DNA of 64,000 bases from UBA6136 sp044351045 (lineage in GTDB: Bacteria; Pseudomonadota; Gammaproteobacteria; Methylococcales; Methylococcaceae), in NCBI GenBank assembly GCA_044351045.1, contig JBILGM010000003.1, forward strand, positions 1-64,000, written 5' to 3'. A program made the translations under genes and the position numbers. A model generated the notes under the pieces. It was given only the letters and a program-made list of their open reading frames with translations, searched no databases and was not told where the DNA came from. Positions 8,361-15,323 of the stretch are shown here, piece after piece. Position 1 is the first letter of the stretch, and each line of letters begins with the position of its first letter.

Positions 8361-9266
8361 ATGGCCCTGATGGAATTTTTTGAATCCACGCCCGGCTTGG
8401 CCCCACCACCGCGATATCTTCACGACCGTATTGATTCGCGTGGACCGGCCGGCGTTAATGGGAGGGAAAGGCTTGACCCCGTTCCCGGCACCCATGATGA
8501 AAAGATCGGGCCATCGTCGATGAGCTGTCTGGGCGTCAGCGTGAGCTATCAGGGGAGGCGCGCACTGCATCCGGTTTATCTGGAGGTGGCTCAAAACGAA
8601 GTGTTGGCCCTGATTGGCCCCTCCGGTTCTGGCAAGTCGACTTTTCTCCGCTGCCTTAACCGCATGAACGATAGCCTGCCTGGTTGCCAGGTTAAGGGAA
8701 AAATCATGCTGAATGGGCAGGATATTTATGCACGGGGAATCGATGCCGTGAGCCTGCGCGCCCAGGTTGGCATGATTTTTCCAAAACCCAATCCTTACCC
8801 CCAAAGCGTCTACGACAACATGGCCTATGGTTTGAGGATACATGGGCTCGCAACCTGCCCGAGTCATGAGCATGCCCTGGTCGAAGAGGCTTTGCGTCAG
8901 GCGGGACTTTGGTCCGAGGTGAAGGGGCAGTTGAGGCAGGCGGCCCATCAGCTATCGGCCGGTCAACAGCAACGCTTGTGTATTGCGCGGGCTATGGCAA
9001 TCAAGCCCTCGGTGATTCTGATGGATGAGCCCTGTTCGGCGCTTGATCCCGTTTCGACGGCGGTGATCGAGGGCCTGATCGAGGAGCTGGGCAAAAGCTA
9101 CCCCGTCCTTATGGTGACGCACTCTGTGCAACAGGCCGCCCGGATTTCTCAGCGAATCGCTTTTTTTGATTCTGGCCGGCTTATTGAAGTCGGGCAGACA
9201 GCCCGAATCTTCACAAACCCGCGCCAGCCGCTGACTGAAACTTACATCAGCGGTCGTATGGGTTGA
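8361..9266 (+). CDS. Second PstB-like ATPase with altered Q-loop
   Basis: This 301-residue ABC ATPase closely resembles PstB over residues 55-301. Walker A GPSGSGKST (about 86-94), Walker B VILMDEP (about 218-224), the D-loop and THSVQQ are intact. Two key positions differ. The Q-loop glutamine is proline (MIFPKPNPYP, residue 141, codon CCA at 8781-8783), and the signature reads LSAGQQQR instead of LSGGQQQR. The N-terminal 50 residues are unrelated in look to those of the other copy. No permease or binding-protein gene is adjacent, and no good ribosome-binding site precedes the ATG. It could be a paralogue with altered coupling, a regulatory ATPase, or a decaying duplicate. The intact frame argues for function. 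Confidence 0.85.
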   Translation: MALMEFFESTPGLAPPPRYLHDRIDSRGPAGVNGRERLDPVPGTHDEKIGPSSMSCLGVSVSYQGRRALHPVYLEVAQNEVLALIGPSGSGKSTFLRCLNRMNDSLPGCQVKGKIMLNGQDIYARGIDAVSLRAQVGMIFPKPNPYPQSVYDNMAYGLRIHGLATCPSHEHALVEEALRQAGLWSEVKGQLRQAAHQLSAGQQQRLCIARAMAIKPSVILMDEPCSALDPVSTAVIEGLIEELGKSYPVLMVTHSVQQAARISQRIAFFDSGRLIEVGQTARIFTNPRQPLTETYISGRMG

Positions 9267-9420
9267 CCTACCGAGGGCTTACGCTCGCCAGATCCAACGC
9301 TGCCGATGCCATCAGGATCAGACTTTGGCTGGAGTCATTGGCCTTGCTTTTGACGATTCGTTCAAGCGTGATCGAAAGTGAGAATCAGGTGAGGGCTGCC
9401 TCCATCCCGCCCGTCATCCA

Positions 9421-9464
9421 CGGTCACCAATTCTTCATCTGACCGCCATTATCCCTTCATGAAG
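9421..9464 (+). promoter_or_regulatory. Candidate Pho box array upstream of olsB
   Basis: Four consecutive 11-bp units begin CGGTCAC, TCTTCAT, CCGCCAT and CCTTCAT. Each keeps the CA core of CTGTCAT/C in exact 11-bp phase. The array ends 44 bp before the chosen olsB ATG. Individual matches are imperfect (4-6 of 7), and the phasing is the main support. Confidence 0.5.
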
Positions 9465-9507
9465 CCCCCGTATCGTGCCGTCCAGATATGGCCATTGCGG
9501 GTACTTC

Positions 9508-10299
9508 ATGAACGAGAAAATCACAGATCCTTCTTCTCCAAAACCTCGACGCTATGGCGCGGAAATCGCTACCCGGCTAGCCGATATTCGCTCCGCTCAA
9601 GCGCTTCGCCATCGGGTATTTGCCCAGGAGATGGGGGCCACACTCCATAGCCTGATCGATGGCCTGGATGTCGATGAGCTTGACGACTATTGCGATCACC
9701 TATTGGTTCGCGATCTACATTCCAACGACATTGTCGGGTGTACGCGGCTTCTCCCGGATACTGCCGCGGCTCGGTTCGGGCGCTTCTACTCCGAGGGCGA
9801 ATTTCATCTGACTGGTGTTTTGGCCCTCCCGGGTCGGTTCCTGGAGATTGGCCGGACTTGTGTAGATCCCACCCATCGTGGCAGTGTCGTGTTGGGAGTG
9901 CTCTGGAATGCGCTGGCCCAATATGCCCGTCAGCATCGTTTCGATTATCTGATGGGCTGTGCCAGCCTCTCTCCTGGCCCTAATGGATTTGGCGTCGATG
10001 CAGTCCATAGGCAAATCCCGCCGGCACAATATGGTCCCGACCGGCTAGGCGTCCGACCGCTGACGCCCGTGCCAGATTCGCTTCGTTGTATCCGCGACGA
10101 GAGCGGCATCCCGCCGCTACTCCAGGCTTATTTGCGTCTGGGTTGCTGGGTCTTTGGCGAGCCTTGCTGGGATGAGGATTTCAATGTCATGGATGTCTTC
10201 ATCCTGCTGGATCTGTCCCGTCTGCATGGGCGCTACGAAAAACGTTTCATCATCCCCCGCACGGAGGTCATTCATGACGTCATGTCGACCATGGTTTAG
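9508..10299 (+). CDS. olsB: GNAT-type acyltransferase, ornithine lipid synthesis (OlsB-like)
   Basis: This 263-residue soluble GNAT-fold protein resembles the OlsB / hemolysin-like acyltransferase family. That family transfers a 3-hydroxyacyl group from ACP to the alpha-amino group of ornithine, giving lyso-ornithine lipid. Visible features are the N-terminal RSAQALRHRVFAQEMGA strand-helix, DDYCDHLLVRD, the central EIGRTCVDPTHRGSVVLGVLW typical of the acyl-donor site, and a C-terminal ...PCWDEDFNVMDVFILLD. It overlaps the PlsC-type gene by 26 bp, the usual olsB-olsA arrangement. The ATG at 9508 is chosen; an in-frame GTG at 9475 is possible. The tandem Pho-like repeats upstream fit induction under phosphate limitation, as known for ornithine lipids. 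Confidence 0.82.
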   Translation: MNEKITDPSSPKPRRYGAEIATRLADIRSAQALRHRVFAQEMGATLHSLIDGLDVDELDDYCDHLLVRDLHSNDIVGCTRLLPDTAAARFGRFYSEGEFHLTGVLALPGRFLEIGRTCVDPTHRGSVVLGVLWNALAQYARQHRFDYLMGCASLSPGPNGFGVDAVHRQIPPAQYGPDRLGVRPLTPVPDSLRCIRDESGIPPLLQAYLRLGCWVFGEPCWDEDFNVMDVFILLDLSRLHGRYEKRFIIPRTEVIHDVMSTMV

Positions 10300-11059
10300 A
10301 GGCGCTCTATTAGCGGTGATGTTCCTCTATGGTCTGCTTGCCGTGAGTATCATCCTGCCCCTATGCCAGCGTGTTTTGCGTCGTCGGGCGCAGTTAATCT
10401 GCGAACGCGTGGTGATGGGCTGGAATCGGGCGGTTTGCCGCATTCTTCATCTGCGGCTCAAGGTCACGGGGCTGCCGGACTCAGCGGCGGGGCTGACGGT
10501 GGCCAATCATGTGTCATGGCTGGACATCATCGCCCTGGGTTCGCTGCAACCTTTTTTGTTCGTCGCAAAAGAAGAGGTTGCGCACTGGCCAGTAATGGGC
10601 ATTCTTGCCCGCGGCATCGGGACCCTGTTTATACGCCGCGGCGATGCGGAACAATCCGCAGCCGTGGGTGAAACCATGGCCTGGCTATTGCGCCGGGGTG
10701 TCCGTCTGCTGGTATTTCCCGAAGGTACGACGACCCGCGGACATCAGGTGTTGCGATTCCATGGCAAGCTCTTTCATCCTGCCCAATGGGCGCATGTCGG
10801 GGTACAGGCGGTGGCCCTGAAGTACGGCGGCCTGGCCAGCCATCAAGCGCCTTTTGTCGGCGACGACGATTTTCTGCCCCATCTGCTGCGTATCCTGCGA
10901 CTGGAGACGATCGATCTCCACATCCACTTTTGCCCCGTGCTGCCCGCTGGCCTCCGGCGTGACCAGTTGGCTCGGGCCAGCCGACTGCAAATAACCGAGC
11001 GGCTTTATCCCCCGTCCCGGCGAGGCCTCACCCCGCTGCTATCTGTCATTAAAACTTAA
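10274..11059 (+). CDS. olsA: 1-acyl-glycerol-3-phosphate acyltransferase family (OlsA-like)
   Basis: This 261-residue PlsC-family acyltransferase has an N-terminal membrane helix near residues 9-32. It carries the catalytic NHVSWLD motif (His-X4-Asp) near residues 78-84 and the substrate-binding FPEGTTTRG near 148-156. In olsBA pairs it adds the second acyl chain to lyso-ornithine lipid; it could also make phosphatidic acid. The start is supported by GGAGG six bases before the ATG at 10274, inside the end of olsB, so the two genes are translationally coupled. Its 3' end carries the first units of the Pho-like repeat that precedes the next gene. Confidence 0.82.
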   Translation: MTSCRPWFRGALLAVMFLYGLLAVSIILPLCQRVLRRRAQLICERVVMGWNRAVCRILHLRLKVTGLPDSAAGLTVANHVSWLDIIALGSLQPFLFVAKEEVAHWPVMGILARGIGTLFIRRGDAEQSAAVGETMAWLLRRGVRLLVFPEGTTTRGHQVLRFHGKLFHPAQWAHVGVQAVALKYGGLASHQAPFVGDDDFLPHLLRILRLETIDLHIHFCPVLPAGLRRDQLARASRLQITERLYPPSRRGLTPLLSVIKT

Positions 11060-11086
11060 CCAATCCTTCATCGCACTTTCACTTTT
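11043..11086 (+). promoter_or_regulatory. Candidate Pho box array upstream of plcP-like gene
   Basis: Four 11-bp units in register begin CTGTCAT (exact consensus), ACTTAAC, CCTTCAT and CTTTCAC. The array overlaps the last codons of olsA and ends 41 bp before the ATG at 11128. The exact first unit and two good later units make this one of the better Pho boxes in the window. Confidence 0.6.
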
Positions 11087-11127
11087 CCTCACTAACTTGT
11101 CACGGACTTAGAAAGGAAAACACGATC

Positions 11128-11937
11128 ATGAAACTGAACTATCGAAGCGTCTGGATTTCCGATGTGCACCTCGGTACCCGGGGATGCAAGGATGAATATC
11201 TTCTCGATTTTCTCAACCACGTCGATGGTGATCGCCTGTATCTGGTGGGTGACATCGTCGACTTCTGGAAACTGAAGAGCGGTTTCTACTGGTCCCATCT
11301 CCATAACCAGATCGTTCGCAAGGTCATGGCCATGGTGGCCATGAGTACCGAGGTCATTTATATCCCCGGAAACCATGATGAGCTGTTCCGGGGCTACATT
11401 GGCACCGTCTTCAACGGTATTCAGCTGCAGGACCGGGCGATCCGTACCACCGCTTCCGGCGAACGTTTTCTGGTCCTGCATGGTGTCGCATTCGACGGCG
11501 TGGTTTGCTCGAGCCGCTGGCTGGCGGTACTCGGCAGCGAAGCTTACGACTTTCTGGTCGCCGTCAACCGCTGGTTCAACATCGGAAGGCGCCTGTTCGG
11601 CTTTCATTACTGGTCGATGTCCGCCTACATCAAGCATAAGGTCAAGAACGCCGTGAACTTCATCTTCGACCGCGAGCGGGCGCTGCTGCATGCCGCCGAG
11701 GAACAAGGGTTGGATGGTGTTATTAGCGGCCATATTCATCATGCCGCCATTCACGCGAATGAGCGCGCCATTCGCTACTGCAACACCGGCGACTGGGTCG
11801 AGCGTTGCACCGCCCTCGCGGAATCCGCCGACGGCTCCCTTTCCATCATTCGCTGGGTGGAGGACAGTGCCCGGCTCCTCGAGGATCCTATTCTTGAAAC
11901 TTGCCCTGATCACGGACGCCTGGCGACCGCAAATTAA
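11128..11937 (+). CDS. plcP: Calcineurin-like phosphoesterase, PlcP-type phospholipase C
   Basis: This 269-residue cytoplasmic metallophosphoesterase carries the complete di-metal motif set: SDVHLG near 11-16, GDIVDFW near 41-47, GNHDE at 81-85, HG near 118-119 and GHIHH at 201-205. It is often labelled UDP-2,3-diacylglucosamine diphosphatase (LpxH-like). The SDVHLGTRGCK start, the YWSMSAYIKHKVKNAVNFI block and the NTGDWVE end instead match the PlcP subfamily, which in rhizobia and marine bacteria cleaves phospholipids to diacylglycerol during phosphate starvation. The adjacent glycosyltransferase supports PlcP: it would use the diacylglycerol. A clear AAAGGA stands before the ATG, and a Pho-like array lies upstream. 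Confidence 0.85.
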   Translation: MKLNYRSVWISDVHLGTRGCKDEYLLDFLNHVDGDRLYLVGDIVDFWKLKSGFYWSHLHNQIVRKVMAMVAMSTEVIYIPGNHDELFRGYIGTVFNGIQLQDRAIRTTASGERFLVLHGVAFDGVVCSSRWLAVLGSEAYDFLVAVNRWFNIGRRLFGFHYWSMSAYIKHKVKNAVNFIFDRERALLHAAEEQGLDGVISGHIHHAAIHANERAIRYCNTGDWVERCTALAESADGSLSIIRWVEDSARLLEDPILETCPDHGRLATAN

Positions 11938-12904
11938 TGGCGTTGTCACGACGCTGAGCACAGTGACCGAGTGCCTCCGAGGCTTTGGTCACACCGTCGA
12001 AACCTTCACCCCCGATCAATTTCGCAACTGGCCCTGCCCAACCTACCCGGAAATCCGTCTGGCCCTGGGATGCCGTCGCAGGCTGCATGAGCGGCTGGAG
12101 GCGTTGGGCCCGGATGCCATTCACATCGCCACCGAGGGGCCGCTGGGCCTGGCCGCCAGACGCTATTGCCTGAAGCGTGGGCTCCCGTTTACCACCTCAT
12201 TCCATACCCTGTTCGCCGAGTATGTGAATGTCCGGACGGGTATCCCCTTGTCCTGGGGATATCGTTTTCTGGCGTGGTTTCACAACGCCGGTGAACGCGC
12301 CATGACGGCTACGCCGGGCCTGGTTGATCAACTCAGGCAACGGGGCTTCCTGACGCCTGCCCTGTGGTCCCGGGGCGTCGACACGGATCTGTTTTGCCCG
12401 CGAGAACGCGATCGGCTCAACAGCCCAGCGCCACGGCTGCTGTATGTGGGCCGAGTGGCGGTCGAAAAAAACATCGAGGCATTTCTGGCCCTGGACGTGC
12501 CCGGAACCAAATACGTCATTGGTGATGGCCCTCAACGCGCCGAGCTGGAGATGAAATATCCCGCCGCAGTCTTTCTGGGCTATCGGCAGGGTGAGGAACT
12601 GGCCCGACATATCACCTCGGCGGATGTTTTCGTCTTTCCCAGCCGCACCGATACCTTCGGCCTGGTGATGCTCGAGGCGCTGGCTTGCGGGGTGCCGGTG
12701 GCCGCCTATCCGGTTCAGGGTCCCAGGGATGTCATTCTCAGCGAGAAGGTCGGCTGCCTGGATGATGATCTGGCCAAGGCCGTGGCCACCGCCTTGACGC
12801 TGAACCGTGATGACTGTCGCCAGTACGCGTTGGGGTATACCTGGGAACGGTGTGCCCGCCTGTTCGAGAGCCATCTGGCCCGGATTCCCAGCACCCAATC
12901 GTAG
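11894..12904 (+). CDS. GT4 glycosyltransferase, Agt-like diacylglycerol glycosyltransferase
   Basis: This is a GT-B glycosyltransferase of family 4, about 336 residues. The N-terminus TDAWRPQINGVVTTL is typical of SqdX/MgtA/Agt relatives. The middle has LYVGRVAVEKNIEAFLAL, and the C-terminal donor-binding part has FVFPSRTDTFGLVMLEALACGVPV. To keep the N-terminal strand, the start must be the TTG at 11894, which overlaps plcP by 44 bp; the next ATG would remove 135 residues. Coupling to plcP is therefore likely. The same pair in Sinorhizobium and Agrobacterium makes glycosyl-diacylglycerols that replace phospholipids. The sugar donor (UDP-Glc, UDP-Gal or UDP-GlcA) cannot be told from sequence by eye. 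Confidence 0.85.
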   Translation: MKLALITDAWRPQINGVVTTLSTVTECLRGFGHTVETFTPDQFRNWPCPTYPEIRLALGCRRRLHERLEALGPDAIHIATEGPLGLAARRYCLKRGLPFTTSFHTLFAEYVNVRTGIPLSWGYRFLAWFHNAGERAMTATPGLVDQLRQRGFLTPALWSRGVDTDLFCPRERDRLNSPAPRLLYVGRVAVEKNIEAFLALDVPGTKYVIGDGPQRAELEMKYPAAVFLGYRQGEELARHITSADVFVFPSRTDTFGLVMLEALACGVPVAAYPVQGPRDVILSEKVGCLDDDLAKAVATALTLNRDDCRQYALGYTWERCARLFESHLARIPSTQS

Positions 12905-12927
12905 CCAGTTCGTGCCATTCAGTGATT

Positions 12928-12942
12928 GCCCCTTCGCGGGGC
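12928..12942 (+). other. GC hairpin between glycosyltransferase genes
   Basis: GCCCC and GGGGC flank a TTCGC loop, 24 bp after the previous stop and 39 bp before the next start. With no T-run it is more likely an RNA-processing or attenuation structure than a full terminator. Confidence 0.4.
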
Positions 12943-12980
12943 AGTCCATCCATTCTTGATCGTCAGGAGAGAGTTGATTC

Positions 12981-14021
12981 GTGAAAATCTTTTATGGTGT
13001 CCAGGGGACGGGCAATGGCCATATCACCCGCGCTCGGGCCATCGCGCCTAAACTCAAGGCGGCCGGGGCAGAGGTGACCTGGTTGTTTACCGGCAGACCC
13101 AGGCAGGACTTTTTCGAGATGGAGATCTTTGGTGATTTCCAGTGGCGGAGTGGCCTGACCTTCCAGACCCGGCATGGCCATGTTGATTACCTGCGCACCG
13201 CCCTGCGCAACCATCTGCCTCGCTTTCTCAATGATGTCAGGTCCCTTGATTTAAGGGGTTACGATCGTGTCATCACCGACTTCGAACCCGTGACGGCCTG
13301 GGCTGCCCGCCTGCAAGGCATCAAGACGGTGGGCATTGGTCACCAATATGCCTTTGGCCTGGATATTCCCATCGCCGGGGCGGATTTCATGGGGACCCGG
13401 TTGCTCAAGTATTTCGCGCCCGCGAGTGTCGGCCTGGGTATTCATTGGCATCACTTCAACGGGCCCATTCTGCCGCCCATGATTGAAACCTGCCTTTCCG
13501 ATCAGCCGCTGAATTCGCGCAAGATCATCGTCTATCTGCCTTTCGAGGATGTCGAGGCGATTCTTGCCCTGCTCAAACCCTTTTCCCATCATGAGTTCCA
13601 TGTCTATCATCCCGGCGGAGAGCAAACGGTGAGCGCCCAGATGCGCCATATTCGGGTGAAGGGATTATCGCGGGAACGATTCCAGGCAGATTTTGCGGAT
13701 GCCGGCGGCGTGCTGTGCAATGCCGGGTTTGAGCTGCCGAGTGAAGCCTTGCATCAGGGCAAGAAGTTGTTGGTGAAACCGCTGCATGGCCAAATGGAAC
13801 AATGTTCCAATGCCCTGGCGCTGGATCGGCTGAAGTTGGGCGAGGTCATGGATGAACTGGATGCCGCTATCGTGGCCCAGTGGCTGGCTAAATCGCATTC
13901 GACTCAGCTGCGGTTTCCGGATGTGGCCGGCGCGGTCACCGAATGGCTGATGCAGGGCGATCTGACGATTGAACCCTCCTGGATCGAAAGCGTCTGGAAC
14001 CGCTGCGAACGACTCAACTGA
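12981..14021 (+). CDS. MJ1255/VC2487-type glycosyltransferase
   Basis: This is a 346-residue GT-B-fold glycosyltransferase of the MJ1255/VC2487 family (GT28-like). The N-terminal YGVQGTGNGHITRARAIA is the MurG-like glycine-rich acceptor loop, and the C-terminal GVLCNAGFELPSEALHQGKK is the donor-site motif of the family. The start is a GTG at 12981 with AGGAGAGA about 10 bases before it. Its substrate is unknown. Because it lies between the Agt-like gene and dgkA, it may glycosylate a diacylglycerol or extend the Agt product; that is inference from context only. Confidence 0.75.
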   Translation: MKIFYGVQGTGNGHITRARAIAPKLKAAGAEVTWLFTGRPRQDFFEMEIFGDFQWRSGLTFQTRHGHVDYLRTALRNHLPRFLNDVRSLDLRGYDRVITDFEPVTAWAARLQGIKTVGIGHQYAFGLDIPIAGADFMGTRLLKYFAPASVGLGIHWHHFNGPILPPMIETCLSDQPLNSRKIIVYLPFEDVEAILALLKPFSHHEFHVYHPGGEQTVSAQMRHIRVKGLSRERFQADFADAGGVLCNAGFELPSEALHQGKKLLVKPLHGQMEQCSNALALDRLKLGEVMDELDAAIVAQWLAKSHSTQLRFPDVAGAVTEWLMQGDLTIEPSWIESVWNRCERLN

Positions 14022-14083
14022 AGGCGGCCAAAAGCCAGCCCGTCGACTTCCCAACTCTTAACACAAGCCAGTCACTACATACC

Positions 14084-14461
14084 ATGGCAGGACAGAATCT
14101 CACCGGCTTTGCCCGGATTTACGCCGCTTTTTTTCATTCACTCCGTGGCTTCAAAGCCACCTGGTTGCACGAAGAGGCCTTCCGCCTGGAGGTTTATCTG
14201 TTTGTTCTGGGGGCCCCGTTGGGGCTTTGGTTGGGACAGACCGGCGTCGAAAAGACGCTACTAGTGGGCAGTCTGATCCTGGTCATGATCGTTGAACTGC
14301 TGAACACCGGCATTGAAATCGTCGTGGACCGCATCAGCTTTGAGCGGCACGAGCTATCCGGTAGAGCCAAGGATGTCGGCTCGGCGGCGGTCCTGTCGGC
14401 CCTGCTGCTGGCGGGGTTGATTTGGGCCCTCATCCTCGGCCCCCGTCTGGTTATTCAGTGA
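14084..14461 (+). CDS. dgkA: Diacylglycerol kinase
   Basis: This 125-residue integral membrane protein of the DgkA family phosphorylates diacylglycerol to phosphatidic acid. The family active-site strings are visible: EEAFRLEVYLF near residues 27-37, VELLNTGIEIVVDRIS near 68-83, and HELSGRAKDVGSAAV near 87-101, with three transmembrane helices. In this cluster it would recycle the diacylglycerol released by the PlcP-like enzyme, competing with or balancing glycolipid synthesis. It lies 62 bp after the preceding glycosyltransferase, so it is probably in the same transcript. Confidence 0.93.
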   Translation: MAGQNLTGFARIYAAFFHSLRGFKATWLHEEAFRLEVYLFVLGAPLGLWLGQTGVEKTLLVGSLILVMIVELLNTGIEIVVDRISFERHELSGRAKDVGSAAVLSALLLAGLIWALILGPRLVIQ

Positions 14462-14577
14462 TTTCCTGTCACCTGCAATCTCGATTTCGTATCGCCGAAA
14501 TGTTTAATTGTTAACCTGATTGTCATAATTGCCCCGAAAATTGTTATGCTCAAGGCTTGACGATTGATGGAGGGGCA

Positions 14578-15264
14578 ATGCTGAACATCCTGGTGGTCGA
14601 GGACGACATTTCCATTCGGGATATGCTGCGGGATGTGCTGCAAGAGTCCGATTTTGCCGTCCAGGTTGCCTCGGATACCCAGCGAGCCTTCGAGCTCATG
14701 GAGAAGCAGGTACCGGATCTCATCCTGCTGGACTGGATGCTGCCGGGCCAAACCGGAATCGAATGGGCGCGGCGCCTGAAAAAGGATGAGATCTACGCCG
14801 ATATTCCCATGATCATGTTGACCGCCAGGGGGGAGGTCGACGACAAGATCAAAAGTCTGGATTCCGGGCTGGATGACCACATCACCAAGCCATTCTCGGC
14901 GCGTGAACTGCTCGCGCGCATCCGGGCCGTTCTGCGTCGCTGCGGCAAGCTGGAAAAGCCTAACCGCATCGAGATGGGCGGCATCACCCTGATTACCGAC
15001 CAGCATCGCGTCTTCATCGCCGACAATTCGGTGAATATCAGCCCCACCGAGTATCGATTGTTGGAATTCTTCCTCACCCACCCCGATCGGGTCTACAACC
15101 GGACCCAGCTGCTTGACCTGGTCTGGGGCCGCAGCACCTATGTCGAGGAACGAACCGTCGACGTCCACATCCGTCGTTTGCGTAAATTGCTGGCCGAATA
15201 CCACCGCGAGATTTTGATACAGACCGTTCGAGGCTTCGGCTACCGATTTTCCGTGGTGGAATGA
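14578..15264 (+). CDS. phoB: Phosphate regulon response regulator PhoB
   Basis: This 228-residue OmpR/PhoB-type regulator has a receiver domain with the acidic pocket EDD at residues 8-10, the phospho-acceptor in LILLDWMLPGQTG near residue 54, and the conserved lysine in TKPFSARELLARIRAVLRR. A winged-helix DNA-binding domain follows, with RVYNRTQLLDLVWG and the recognition-helix region RTVDVHIRRLRKLL. The ATG at 14578 is chosen because GGAGGGG lies 3 bases upstream; the earlier ATG at 14557 lacks this. The linker and tail fit PhoB rather than OmpR. No phoR follows: the next gene is an esterase. Upstream, TTGTTAA (14508), TTGTCAT (14520) and TTGTTAT (14541) could be degenerate Pho half-sites, but they are not in 11-bp phase. 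Confidence 0.9.
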   Translation: MLNILVVEDDISIRDMLRDVLQESDFAVQVASDTQRAFELMEKQVPDLILLDWMLPGQTGIEWARRLKKDEIYADIPMIMLTARGEVDDKIKSLDSGLDDHITKPFSARELLARIRAVLRRCGKLEKPNRIEMGGITLITDQHRVFIADNSVNISPTEYRLLEFFLTHPDRVYNRTQLLDLVWGRSTYVEERTVDVHIRRLRKLLAEYHREILIQTVRGFGYRFSVVE

Positions 15265-15323
15265 TGTGATGTCCACCAAGACAACCTCGAATATCACTAA
15301 ATTTTTGCGATGGAGATTATTGA

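Noticed and set aside
8028..8948. A 306-residue minus-strand frame opposite the second pstB
   Set aside because: It is the mirror of a strong PstB-like protein with complete ABC motifs; the antisense frame has no domain.
14508..14547. Possible Pho box upstream of phoB
   Set aside because: TTGTTAA, TTGTCAT and TTGTTAT are spaced 12 and 21 bp rather than 11, so they were not listed as a feature.
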